Assembly: GCA_964643965.1 (NCBI GenBank)
Contig: CAZXVH010000112.1
Coordinates: forward strand, 1-16,237
Origin: GCA-2746795 sp964643965
GTDB lineage: Bacteria > Chloroflexota > Anaerolineae > Promineifilales > Promineifilaceae
Length of the DNA stretch: 16,237 nt
Reading direction: 5' to 3'
Shown: one piece after another, positions 7,575 through 14,502 of the stretch
Position numbering within the stretch: the first letter of the stretch is position 1
How the letters are laid out: each line of letters begins with the position of its first letter
The notes under the pieces: model-generated
What the model was told of the DNA's origin: nothing
Seen by the model: only the letters and a program-made list of their open reading frames with translations
Database searches by the model: none
Program-made: the position numbers and the translations under genes

Positions 7575-8582
7575 TCACCCAGGCGCCACCAAGCCCATCA
7601 TCTCTTTCATCTTGTCAACTTTCGGCTGCGACACCGCCCGCGCCTGCGCCGCCCCAAACGCCAACAACCGATCCAGTTCGGCCGTATCGGCCATCAAGGC
7701 ATGATACCGTTCCTGAATCGGCGCTAACAAGGCAATGACCACCTCCGCCACGCCCATCTTCAAGTCGCCATAACCCCGGGCATCGGCAAAATCGGCCACC
7801 ACCTCGGCCTCGCTCTTGCCTGTGACCACCTTGTAAATGCCCAGCAAATTGTTGACGCCCGCCTTCTCTGGATCATCCGAGAATCCGATCTCATTATCTG
7901 AATCGGTAACTGCCCGTTTGAACGAGCGCATAATTTCCTTCGGATCATCCAACAAGCGAATGGCGTGACCCCGTTTATCGGCCGAACTCTTTGACATCTT
8001 ATTCGTGGGATCATCCAATCCCATCACCCGCGCCCCATACTCAGGAATCACCGGCTGCGGTATCACGAAGAAATCTTCTTCATAGAGACTGTTGAAGCGT
8101 TGGGCGATGTCCCGCGCCAGTTCTACATGCTGCTTCTGGTCTTCGCCCACCGGCACCTCATCCGCATCATAAAAGATAATGTCGCCAGCCATCAGCACCG
8201 GATAGTCGAGCAAGCCCGTCAAAACGCTCTCTTGCTTGGCCGCTTTGTCTTTGTACTGCGTCATGCGCTGCAACCAACCGAGCGGCGTGATGCAGTTTAG
8301 CAGCCAGCACCCTTCCGCATGAGCCGGCACATGGCTTTGGATAAACACGGTGGACTTTTCCGGATCAAGGCCACAGGCAAACAGCATCGCCGCCATGGAG
8401 CGCGTCTGAAAACGCAAATTCTCCGGCTCTTGTGGCACGGTTAAACTGTGCAAATCGACAATGCAAAAATAATTAATCTTCTCTTCTTGATGTGCCACCC
8501 AATTCTTAACAGCGCCCAGATAATTGCCCAAATGAATGTTTCCGGTGGGCTGGATACCGCTAAATACACGTTTTTTTGTCAT
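7575..8582 (-). CDS. trpS: Tryptophanyl-tRNA synthetase
   Basis: Class I aminoacyl-tRNA synthetase that charges tRNA-Trp in the cytoplasm. 335 residues from the chosen start, the usual size of bacterial TrpS. Seen: the HIGH-type motif PTGNIHLGN at 12-20, the tryptophan-pocket region DYPVLMAGDIIFYDADEVPVG near 126-146 followed by EDQKQHVELARD, and KMSKS at 195-199. The frame extends upstream to an ATG at 8604-8606, but GGAG sits eight bases before the ATG at 8580-8582 and no Shine-Dalgarno precedes the earlier one, so MTKKRVFSG is preferred. The gene is in the same orientation as trpB2 and trpE but is cut off from them by a plus-strand TA cassette, so it probably has its own promoter; no T-box fits in the 89 bp upstream. 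Confidence 0.96.
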   Translation of the reverse strand: MTKKRVFSGIQPTGNIHLGNYLGAVKNWVAHQEEKINYFCIVDLHSLTVPQEPENLRFQTRSMAAMLFACGLDPEKSTVFIQSHVPAHAEGCWLLNCITPLGWLQRMTQYKDKAAKQESVLTGLLDYPVLMAGDIIFYDADEVPVGEDQKQHVELARDIAQRFNSLYEEDFFVIPQPVIPEYGARVMGLDDPTNKMSKSSADKRGHAIRLLDDPKEIMRSFKRAVTDSDNEIGFSDDPEKAGVNNLLGIYKVVTGKSEAEVVADFADARGYGDLKMGVAEVVIALLAPIQERYHALMADTAELDRLLAFGAAQARAVSQPKVDKMKEMMGLVAPG

Positions 8583-8671
8583 ATCGTCTACTCCATTCTC
8601 AGCCATAGGTAAACTTGCATGGCTCTATTTTATGTTACAATGTAATTCATTATCTCAAAGGAAAATGAATT

Positions 8672-8899
8672 ATGACTACGAAAGAACGCATTCTAACCGA
8701 GCTTGATACCCTCAATGAGGCTCAATTAGAGGCACTCTATGCCGTCATTCAACAATTTTTACAGGCAGAATCCGCTCAAGAACCAGACTCATTACTCACT
8801 CGATTAAGCCGCATCCAGATCGATGGCCCAGAAGATTTTGCGACGAATCTTGACCTCTACCTCTCAGGAGAAAAACAAATTGAGCCGCCTGTTCATTGA
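8672..8899 (+). CDS. Putative antitoxin partner of the PIN-domain toxin
   Basis: 75-residue acidic protein (MTTKERILTELDTLNEAQLE at the start, EDFATNLDLYLSG near the end) whose 3' end overlaps the PIN-domain gene by 20 bases. The Leu-rich N-terminal half is likely helical. I do not see a standard AbrB, RHH or Phd motif. Its role is inferred from position. A possible promoter (TTGCAT 8615-8620, TACAAT 8636-8641, 15 bp apart) and a weak AAAGGA Shine-Dalgarno precede the ATG. The cassette is antisense to the surrounding trp genes. Confidence 0.7.
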   Translation: MTTKERILTELDTLNEAQLEALYAVIQQFLQAESAQEPDSLLTRLSRIQIDGPEDFATNLDLYLSGEKQIEPPVH

Positions 8900-9281
8900 T
8901 ACGTCTTATGTCATCGCCTTAGTCAATAAACGAGACAAATATCATGCCCAAGCGTTAAGATTGGTCGCACAGTATACCGATCAACCCTTTTTGACAACCA
9001 ATGCAGTTCTCATGGAAGTAGGCAACGCCTTGGCACGTCATTTTAAGCCAGCCGCAGTAACTATTATTGAACAATTCATGTCCTCACCAGATGTTACTCT
9101 GGTACACATCACGCCTGAACATTTTAATTCTGCCTTTCAACTTTATCGACAATACCAGGATAAACAATGGGGTATGGTTGACTGTCTTTCGTTTGTCGTG
9201 ATGAGAACCTATCAAGCAGACACTGCCTTAACGCCAGATCAATATTTTGTACAGGCAGGATTTTCCATCCTGATGACATAA
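8880..9281 (+). CDS. PIN-domain ribonuclease toxin (VapC-like)
   Basis: 133-residue PIN domain from the chosen start. Seen: LFIDTSYVIALVN (first acidic Asp, D7), TTNAVLMEVGNALAR (conserved Glu), WGMVDCLSFVVM (Asp) and the C-terminal TPDQYFVQAGF (fourth acidic position), so the metal-binding acidic set of a VapC nuclease is complete. These enzymes typically cleave tRNA or rRNA when freed from the antitoxin. The frame opens at an ATG at 8823 but those residues have no domain match; CAGGAG at 8866-8871 sits nine bases before the TTG at 8880, which starts right before the PIN fold. Ends 18 bp from the convergent trpE stop. No AACGGCCGTT. Confidence 0.88.
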   Translation: MSRLFIDTSYVIALVNKRDKYHAQALRLVAQYTDQPFLTTNAVLMEVGNALARHFKPAAVTIIEQFMSSPDVTLVHITPEHFNSAFQLYRQYQDKQWGMVDCLSFVVMRTYQADTALTPDQYFVQAGFSILMT

Positions 9282-9299
9282 CTCGCCACTCGCCACCCA

Positions 9300-10820
9300 T
9301 TACAACAACCCCTTCTCTGCTCGATCTACCGCCACAACCAACGCCTTCGCCTTGTTGACGCTTTCATTATATTCATACGTCGGGTCGCTGTCGGCGACGA
9401 TGCCTGCGCCAGCCTGCACATGAACAGTATCTCCTTCCACCAGCATGGTGCGGATAGCGATGCAGGTGTCCATGCTGCCGTCGTAGCTGACATAGCCCAC
9501 AGCGCCCGCGTACAAACCGCGCCGTTCGCCTTCCAGTTCCTCGATAATTTCCATGGCGCGAACCTTCGGGGCGCCGCTCACCGTGCCAGCGGGGAACGTG
9601 GCTCGCATCAGGTCGAAAGCATCCATACCCTCTTTAATGTCGCCTTCTACCTGGCTGACAATGTGCATCACATGACTGTAACGCTCCACGACCATTAAAT
9701 CTTTGACCTCAACCGTGCCATATTTGCTGACACGGCCGATGTCGTTGCGCCCTAAATCGACGAGCATGACGTGTTCAGCGCGTTCTTTGGGGTCGTTGAG
9801 CAGGTCGGCGGCCAGGGCGTCGTCTTCGGCAGAAGAGGCGCCGCGCCAACGAGTGCCAGCAATGGGGCGCACCGTGGCCACGCCATCTTCCAAACGCACG
9901 TGCATTTCGGGCGACGCGCCTACCACTTGCATGTCGTACTCGGGAATATTGAAGTAGAACATGTAGGGCGACGGGTTCAACATGCGCAGCGACCGGTAAA
10001 TGGCGAAGGAATCGGCGGTGGTTTGGCGGCTAAACCGTTGGCTCAGCACCACCTGAAAAATGTCGCCAGCGGCGATATATTCTTTGGCTTCACGCACGAT
10101 TGCTTCGTACCGTTCCTGGCTCATGTTGGCGGATAATTGGGGAGAACGGCCGTTTTTAACCCCGTATCTCCTCTGTGGCACTGCCGGTAAGGGGCGGAGC
10201 AGCTTTTCACTGACGCGGGCGATGCGTTCCACCGCGTTCACGTAAGCCTTCTCCACATCCCCATCCACGTGGGCGTTGGACAAGATGATCAACCGGTGCC
10301 GCGCATGGTCGAACACGATGAGCGTATCGGCCAGGAGGAAGATGGCGTCGGGGATGTTGAGGGGGGAAACGGCCGTTTCTGGCAATTTCTCAAAATAACG
10401 CACCACATCATAGCCCAGATAGCCGACCGCCCCCCCGTTAAAACGGGGCAAGCCGGGCAGGTCGGCGGGCGTGAACTGGTTCATCTCCGCCTTGACCACA
10501 GCCAACACATCCTCACCCTCCGCCAACACCCGGCTTTGCGACTGGTCGCCGTGTGTCTCGATAATCTGATTATCCTTCAGCGCAATCATGCCGCGCGGAT
10601 TGACGCCGAGGAACGAATACCGTCCCACATTCTCGCCGCCCTCTACTGATTCCAGCAAAAATGACGGCCCCATCTCGTCCATCAACTTGATGTAGACCGA
10701 AACCGGCGTCTCCAAATCGGCCGCAAACTCGCGATAAACCGGAATCAGATTCGCGTCCCCAGCCGTCAGTTCCCGAAAATCAGCCAGCGAGGGCAGGTAT
10801 GTATTTTCAACTGCTATCAT
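9300..10820 (-). CDS. trpE: Anthranilate synthase component I
   Basis: Converts chorismate, with glutamine-derived ammonia from TrpG, to anthranilate, the first step of tryptophan synthesis. 506 residues. Seen: the feedback-site LLES motif at 55-58, implying tryptophan inhibition is retained; then VVLSQRFSR, NPSPYMFYF, GASPEMHVR, RPIAGTRWRG, HVMLVDLGRNDIGRV, ATFPAGTVSGAPKVRAME and the C-terminal GAGIVADSDPTYEYNE, the complete chorismate-binding core. GGAGTG lies just upstream of the ATG (10818-10820). It follows trpB2 on the same strand with a 190-bp gap filled by a heptamer array. No trpG is in the window, so the amidotransferase must be encoded elsewhere. Two AACGGCCGTT palindromes lie within, one in the variable linker near residue 224. 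Confidence 0.96.
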   Translation of the reverse strand: MIAVENTYLPSLADFRELTAGDANLIPVYREFAADLETPVSVYIKLMDEMGPSFLLESVEGGENVGRYSFLGVNPRGMIALKDNQIIETHGDQSQSRVLAEGEDVLAVVKAEMNQFTPADLPGLPRFNGGAVGYLGYDVVRYFEKLPETAVSPLNIPDAIFLLADTLIVFDHARHRLIILSNAHVDGDVEKAYVNAVERIARVSEKLLRPLPAVPQRRYGVKNGRSPQLSANMSQERYEAIVREAKEYIAAGDIFQVVLSQRFSRQTTADSFAIYRSLRMLNPSPYMFYFNIPEYDMQVVGASPEMHVRLEDGVATVRPIAGTRWRGASSAEDDALAADLLNDPKERAEHVMLVDLGRNDIGRVSKYGTVEVKDLMVVERYSHVMHIVSQVEGDIKEGMDAFDLMRATFPAGTVSGAPKVRAMEIIEELEGERRGLYAGAVGYVSYDGSMDTCIAIRTMLVEGDTVHVQAGAGIVADSDPTYEYNESVNKAKALVVAVDRAEKGLL

Positions 10821-10838
10821 TTTTCACTCCAATTTTTT

Positions 10839-11010
10839 CAGTGATCAGTGAACAGTGGTCAGTGGTCAGTAACCGTTCACCGATCACCGATTACCGTTCA
10901 CCGATTACCGTTCACCGATTACCGTTCACCGATTACCGTTCACCGTTCACCGATCACCGTTCACCGATCACCGATCACCGATCACCGATCACCGTTTACC
11001 GATCACCGAT
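10839..11010. repeat. Heptameric tandem array between trpB2 and trpE
   Basis: From 10871 to 11010 there are exactly twenty contiguous 7-bp units, almost all CACCGAT, CACCGTT, TACCGTT or TACCGAT. To the left, 10839-10866 holds four units (CAGTGAT, CAGTGAA, CAGTGGT twice) that are the reverse complement of the right-hand consensus with one substitution, so the array is an inverted pair with unequal arms. It ends on the base before the trpB2 stop codon. It would lie in the trpB2-trpE mRNA just upstream of the trpE ribosome binding site. Resembles in form the heptameric STRR repeats known from cyanobacteria. Confidence 0.92.
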
Positions 11011-12378
11011 CTACATCGCCACATCCGGCAACTCAGCCATCGCTGACGCGATTGCCTCTCGTGGGTAATCATAATCTTGTAATTCGCCCGCAAAGTAGGC
11101 GGCATAAGATGCCATGTCAAAATGACCGTGACCAGAGAGGTTGAAGACGATCACTTTTTCATCGCCGCTTTCTTTGCAAGCCAACGCTTCGTCCATGGCG
11201 GCGCGAATGGCATGAGCCGATTCGGGAGCCGGCACAATGCCTTCGGCGCGGGCAAACTGCACGGCCGCCTCAAATGTCGCCAATTGATCCACCGAACGCG
11301 CTTCCACATCACCATTGTTGACCAACGCACTCACCAACGGCGCCATGCCGTGGTAGCGCAAACCCCCCGCATGAATCGTGGGCGGGATGAAGGAGTGACC
11401 GAGGGTGTGCATCTTGACCACGGGCGCGGTGGCGGCGGCATCCCCATAGTCGAAGGTATATTCGCCGCGTGTCAAAGTCGGGCAGGAACTGGGTTCCACC
11501 GTGACAACTTTGGTCTTCTTGCCGTTGGTGAAGTTCTGATGCAAGAAGGGAAAGGCAAAACCGGCGAAGTTAGAGCCGCCACCGGCACAGCCGATGACCA
11601 CATCAGGATATTCACCCGCCATTTCCATCTGTTCCAACGCTTCCTGGCCGATCACCGTTTGGTGCATCAGCACATGGTTCAGCACCGAACCGAGGCTGTA
11701 TTTCTTCGTACCACCGGAGGTCGCCGCCACTTCCACTGCCTCAGAAATAGCCATGCCCAGCGACCCAGGATTCTCGGGATCTTGAGCGAGGACAGAACGG
11801 CCGTAATGGGTGCGGTCGGTCGGGCTGGCAAATACCTGTGCGCCGTAAGTCTGCATGACGTGGCGGCGATACGGTTTCAAGTCGTAAGAAACCTTCACCA
11901 TGTACACTTCCAAATCCAAATCAAAGAAATTACAGGCCATCGCCAGCGCCGCCCCCCACTGACCAGCGCCCGTTTCCGTAGTCAACGCTTTGGTACCCGC
12001 TTCTTTGTTGTAGAAGGCTTGGGCAACGGCCGTGTTTGGCTTATGAGAACCAACCGGACTGACCCCTTCGTATTTGTAGTAGATATGGGCGGGCGTATCC
12101 AAGGCCAATTCCAACCGACGCGCCCGCATCATGGGGGTGGGTCGCCACAGCTTGTAAATCTCGCGCACCGGTTCTGGAATCTCAATCCACCGTTCGGGAC
12201 TCATTTCCTGCCCAATCAGGCTCATGGGGAACAGCACGCTCAAAAATTCCGGCGTGATCGGTTCCAACGTCTGCGGGTTCAACACGGGGGCTGGGGCTAC
12301 CGGCATATCGGCGTTGATGTTGTACCACGCTTTTGGCAATCTGCTTTCGTCTAAATTGAATTTGTATTGTTCGTTCAT
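11011..12378 (-). CDS. trpB2: Tryptophan synthase beta chain, TrpB2 type
   Basis: PLP enzyme condensing indole with serine to give tryptophan. 455 residues, longer than ordinary TrpB (about 400) and typical of the TrpB2 branch, which usually works without a TrpA partner. Seen: WRPTPMMRARRLE, PLP lysine K113 in VGSHKPNTA, ETGAGQWG with the catalytic-type glutamate E135, and the phosphate-cup GGGSN at 266-270. AGGAG precedes the ATG by about seven bases. No trpA is in the window. It is the first gene after a tryptophan T-box, so expression should rise when tRNA-Trp is uncharged. A palindromic element of about 310 bp separates leader and gene. It carries only near-copies of AACGGCCGTT. Role could be synthesis or indole salvage. 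Confidence 0.95.
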   Translation of the reverse strand: MNEQYKFNLDESRLPKAWYNINADMPVAPAPVLNPQTLEPITPEFLSVLFPMSLIGQEMSPERWIEIPEPVREIYKLWRPTPMMRARRLELALDTPAHIYYKYEGVSPVGSHKPNTAVAQAFYNKEAGTKALTTETGAGQWGAALAMACNFFDLDLEVYMVKVSYDLKPYRRHVMQTYGAQVFASPTDRTHYGRSVLAQDPENPGSLGMAISEAVEVAATSGGTKKYSLGSVLNHVLMHQTVIGQEALEQMEMAGEYPDVVIGCAGGGSNFAGFAFPFLHQNFTNGKKTKVVTVEPSSCPTLTRGEYTFDYGDAAATAPVVKMHTLGHSFIPPTIHAGGLRYHGMAPLVSALVNNGDVEARSVDQLATFEAAVQFARAEGIVPAPESAHAIRAAMDEALACKESGDEKVIVFNLSGHGHFDMASYAAYFAGELQDYDYPREAIASAMAELPDVAM

Positions 12379-12400
12379 CTTTTTGCTCCTGTTAATTTGG

Positions 12401-12712
12401 AAGATTGAAGATTAATGATCAAAGATTGGCTATATTGAGTACAACGAATTGGAGTAAAGAACGAATTATTCGGCATGGTTCAAGTTAGCTTTTCACTTTC
12501 TACAATGATTACAACGAATTTGGAAAAGTAACGAATTCGCTCCTTTCTGAAATTCGTTGTAATCACAAAAAAGACATCATTTTGCAAAAAAGTGTGAAGC
12601 TAATTTTATTGACATTTGAACCATGCCAATTTTTCTTTTGTTGAACACCATTCGTTTATTTCTAAAATTCGTTGTAATCATCCTGAAAAATCTTTAATCA
12701 TCAATCTTTGCT
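12401..12712. repeat. Large imperfect inverted repeat (about 310 bp) between T-box and trpB2
   Basis: Outer ends pair AAGATTGAAGATTAATGATC (from 12401) with its diverged complement at 12688-12712. Further in are ACAACGAATT at 12441-12450 against AATTCGTTGT at 12667-12676, GGCATGGTTCAA at 12472-12483 against TTGAACCATGCC at 12616-12627, and a perfect 15-base pair of arms at 12507-12521 and 12550-12564. The motif ACAACGAATT or its complement occurs four times. No ORF of note. It may be a MITE-like or other mobile palindrome, or an expanded leader hairpin. Confidence 0.8.
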
Positions 12713-12723
12713 CTTCAGATAAT

Positions 12724-12768
12724 AAAAAACGCCCACGTCGCCTAACATGCTGTTAGGGACGAGAGCGT
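12724..12768 (-). terminator. Intrinsic terminator of the T-box leader
   Basis: On the minus strand a strong stem runs from ACGC (12768-12765) through CCTAACA, loop GCA, TGTTAGG and GACG to GCGT (12732-12729), followed by a run of T residues. Its 5' half contains CGTCCCT, which can instead pair with the AGGG of the T-box sequence (antiterminator). Confidence 0.9.
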
Positions 12769-12870
12769 AAAAATTCTCCCGCGGTGCCACCCTGCTTAAG
12801 CTGACCTTCACTTTAAAACGAAAATGCGCCTGTGATAGCGCATAAAAATTAGAAGCCAGCTTCACTTGGT

Positions 12871-12966
12871 GTAGTCTTTTAGTCGCTTAGTCTTTTAGTC
12901 GCTTAGTCTGGTAGTCGAATGACTACTGGACTACAAGACTATTAGACTACCTGACTATCTAACTAC
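12871..12966. repeat. Octamer repeat array forming an inverted repeat inside the T-box leader
   Basis: On the plus strand about six TAGTCNNN units at 8-bp spacing (from 12872) meet about six units of the opposite orientation (GACTA cores) around GTAGTC-GAAT-GACTAC at 12911-12926. It lies between the T-box pseudoknot and Stem III, where ordinary T-boxes have only a short linker. Confidence 0.85.
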
Positions 12967-13148
12967 CCTGCCCTGATAACGGTGGCATTTCCGGTTTAGG
13001 CTACTATGCCTGGTTTCGCCTAAACAACTCCTCGGCCCATTCATCTACGGCGCTGACGTTGGTTTTTCAGCTCTGGAACCAACTCTCTTGGACTCGCTTT
13101 GTAGATTACTACTCCGAATCAACGTTTGTTTTTATTCAGTTGGGCGAA

Positions 13149-13177
13149 ATAGTAGCATGGGGTTTGAGTGCTGTCAA
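13149..13177 (-). promoter_or_regulatory. Sigma70-type promoter of the trp T-box operon
   Basis: Minus-strand TTGACA (complement of 13172-13177), 17 bp, TACTAT (complement of 13149-13154). Predicted start near 13142, placing Stem I about 30 bases into the transcript. Confidence 0.85.
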
Positions 13178-13219
13178 GAAAAATGCTGAAGTCGTTTCAA
13201 GCAAAAAACATATCCATGT

Positions 13220-13225
13220 TATAAT
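13220..13225 (+). promoter_or_regulatory. -10 box of a leaderless promoter for the nucleotidyltransferase pair
   Basis: Perfect TATAAT six bases before the ATG at 13232, so the transcript would start at or next to the start codon. No convincing -35. Divergent from the T-box promoter, whose -35 lies 43 bp away. Confidence 0.45.
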
Positions 13226-13231
13226 CCAACT

Positions 13232-13453
13232 ATGGAATCTTCAGATATGAGAGCTTATATTGAGCGGTGGCAAGCCGTCGAAGCTATTGAGCAGCAAGAA
13301 TTACAATCAGCTTCGCTTACAGATAATTGGCGACGACTTAATACCATTAAACAGCGTGCAATTCGGCTAGACATTAAGCGGGAAAATGATGACGGAGAAA
13401 TGGCGATATTTTTATTATGGGCCGGATTAAAGGCAAACTATGTCCCAAACTGA
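13232..13453 (+). CDS. Small protein paired with a nucleotidyltransferase, putative antitoxin
   Basis: 73 residues, charged and probably all-helical (RAYIERWQAVEAIEQQELQ, then LNTIKQRAIRLDIKREN). From memory, small proteins with this RYIERWQ...E..E pattern are often encoded next to AbiEii-like nucleotidyltransferases, but I know no demonstrated function and see no HEPN motif (RX4-6H). It overlaps the next gene by 14 bases, implying coupled translation. Either the ATG at 13232 (leaderless, seven bases after TATAAT) or the ATG at 13247 could be the start; no Shine-Dalgarno precedes either. Function as antitoxin is inferred from position only. Confidence 0.6.
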   Translation: MESSDMRAYIERWQAVEAIEQQELQSASLTDNWRRLNTIKQRAIRLDIKRENDDGEMAIFLLWAGLKANYVPN

Positions 13454-14024
13454 TAAACAGGGAACTTTCCACGACCCCCTTGAAGCTTTAGATAATCTCC
13501 TCGTTCAATTTGACAATCGTGGTGTCGTCATTGGCGGTATTGCTGTCAGTCTTTTAGGCCAGGCTCGTTTTACAGAAGACCTGGATGCCATGTTTTTGCT
13601 TTCTGTTGACGAAATCCCCCGTTTCTTAAAAATTGCTGGGCAAGAAGGGATTGAACCACGAATTTCTCAAGCCGAAGATTTTGCGCGGCAGAATCGTGTC
13701 CTGCTCTTGCGCCATACTTCGTCGCAAACAAATATTGATATTTCACTCGGTATTTTGCCTTTTGAACAAGAGATGGTTGAAAGAAGCGTCGTTTATGCCA
13801 TTGATGATGCGCTCAACATTCGATTGCCTACCCCAGAAGATTTAATCATCATGAAAGCGATTGCGCATCGCCCAAAAGATCTGTTGGATATTCAGGGACT
13901 TGTTCAGAAGCATCCAAAGCTAGACCGGAAACGCATCCAGGATTGGGTTTTACAATTTGCAGACGTGTTAGAAAGGCCAGAACTTTGGGATGATATTGCA
14001 AGTTGGTTTCAAGATACCCCATAA
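13440..14024 (+). CDS. AbiEii-like nucleotidyltransferase, putative TA toxin
   Basis: 194-residue DNA polymerase beta-type nucleotidyltransferase. Seen: GGIAVSLLGQARFTEDLD at 32-49, matching the GGxA....GxxRxTxDxD signature with metal-binding D47 and D49; a third likely Asp in NIDISLG (D100); and TPEDLIIMKAIAHRPKDLLDI at 131-151, matching the 'PEDLxxxKxxAxRxKDxxDi' segment of AbiEii/MenT-type enzymes. Proteins of this class can modify tRNA with nucleotides and act in abortive infection or as toxins. The upstream 73-codon gene overlaps it by 14 bases. More AT-rich than the large resident genes, with no AACGGCCGTT. Substrate unknown; an ordinary NTP transferase of unknown target is an alternative. 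Confidence 0.82.
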   Translation: MSQTDKQGTFHDPLEALDNLLVQFDNRGVVIGGIAVSLLGQARFTEDLDAMFLLSVDEIPRFLKIAGQEGIEPRISQAEDFARQNRVLLLRHTSSQTNIDISLGILPFEQEMVERSVVYAIDDALNIRLPTPEDLIIMKAIAHRPKDLLDIQGLVQKHPKLDRKRIQDWVLQFADVLERPELWDDIASWFQDTP

Positions 14025-14057
14025 GACGCAAAATCCACCTCAAATAAGAGTCCACAT

Positions 14058-14285
14058 ATGACAAACTCAAAATTATACATCTCGCTCGCTTTGATATTTT
14101 TGCTTTTATTCACCGCGTGTCAGCAGCAACCTCCAAATGTTGTACCCACAACCAAACCAACAAAATCAAAAATAGGAGAAGTTAAAGAGCCAGTTAAGGA
14201 AGAAACGGCCGTTTACATTCAATTAACCCGATCTCCAATCAATAATGATAACGTCCTTGCAAGAAGTCAATCCGCTCATCGGTGA
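14058..14285 (+). pseudogene. Truncated lipoprotein gene, interrupted near the yefM-yoeB cassette
   Basis: The first ~57 codons look real: a lipoprotein signal (MTNSKLYISLALIFLLLFTAC, Cys21 as lipidation site), then QQQPPNVVPTTKPTKSK and a linker carrying EETAV encoded by AACGGCCGTT (14204-14213). Shortly afterwards the frame runs into the antisense 3' end of yoeB (stop complement at 14239) and ends at 14285 without any folded domain. Layout and composition resemble the N-terminus of the lipoprotein peptidase at 15172 (signal, CQQ, Pro/Thr-rich linker, TAV), which suggests a partial paralogue beheaded by the TA insertion. Weak AAGAG Shine-Dalgarno upstream. Confidence 0.6.
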
Positions 14286-14502
14286 CGTGATAAACAATGC
14301 GGTGTTCCTGGGTTAGTCGACGTGACCATGTGTTCGCATCGAGATATTTGAGTGGCTCTGGTTTGCCTAATCCTTCAAATGGATCACGCATGATCGCTTC
14401 AATGAGTTTGAAAGCACGCAAAGCTGTCTTCCGATTCGTTTTTACCCAGTATTGCAGGTCTTCTCGAAACTCGGGATGAAAGACCGCATCACGTTGGCTC
14501 AT
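14239..14502 (-). CDS. yoeB: YoeB-family mRNA interferase toxin
   Basis: 87 residues, close to E. coli YoeB (84). Seen: DPFEGLGKPEPLKYLD with Glu49, WSRRLTQEHRIVYHVTDE with Arg68, and the terminal GRYHY with His86 and Tyr87. These correspond by alignment to E. coli Glu46, Arg65, His83 and Tyr84, so the full catalytic set is kept and the toxin is probably active. YoeB binds the ribosomal A site and cuts mRNA. The start overlaps the end of the yefM gene by 14 bases. Its 3' end overlaps the truncated lipoprotein frame on the other strand. Confidence 0.93.
   Translation of the reverse strand: MSQRDAVFHPEFREDLQYWVKTNRKTALRAFKLIEAIMRDPFEGLGKPEPLKYLDANTWSRRLTQEHRIVYHVTDERIDFLQGRYHY

Larger units (their letters stand above)
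12724..13142 (-). promoter_or_regulatory. Tryptophan-specific T-box riboswitch controlling trpB2-trpE
   Basis: Reading the minus strand: Stem I with AGTAGTAATCTAC at its base, an AGAGAG bulge region, and a specifier loop with GAA followed by TGG (complement of 13037-13039), the Trp codon. Next is a Stem IIA/B pseudoknot: GTTTAGGC with GCCTAAAC, and GGCAT with ATGCC. Then comes an octamer inverted repeat (12871-12966), a probable Stem III (about 12800-12866, with ATGCGC/GCGCAT at its tip), and the canonical T-box AGGGTGGCACCGCG (complement of 12781-12794), followed by the terminator. TGGC in the T-box bulge would pair with GCCA at a tRNA 3' end, that is, discriminator G, as in tRNA-Trp. Uncharged tRNA-Trp would stabilise antitermination. 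Confidence 0.95.

Noticed and set aside
8823..8879. ATG at 8823 as start of the PIN protein
   Set aside because: The extra 19 residues lie within the antitoxin frame and match no PIN sequence; the TTG at 8880 has a well-placed CAGGAG.
9282..9298. Direct repeat ACTCGCC ACTCGCC before the trpE stop
   Set aside because: Only two units; too short to interpret, although its 7-bp period is similar to the other arrays.
10799..11144. Two plus-strand ORFs reading RSPITDH-type repeats
   Set aside because: The repeated peptide is simply the 7-bp array translated in different frames; several frames stay open because the unit carries no stop.
11122..12354. 410-codon plus-strand ORF
   Set aside because: Exactly antisense to trpB2, with His/Arg/Gly-rich composition typical of an opposite-strand shadow and no recognisable domain.
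10839..12966. Possible CRISPR arrays at the heptamer and octamer repeats
   Set aside because: Units are 7-8 bp with no unique spacers of 25-40 bp and no cas genes nearby.
13059..13250. 63-codon plus-strand ORF over the T-box Stem I
   Set aside because: It is antisense to the riboswitch and its promoter; structure explains the sequence better.
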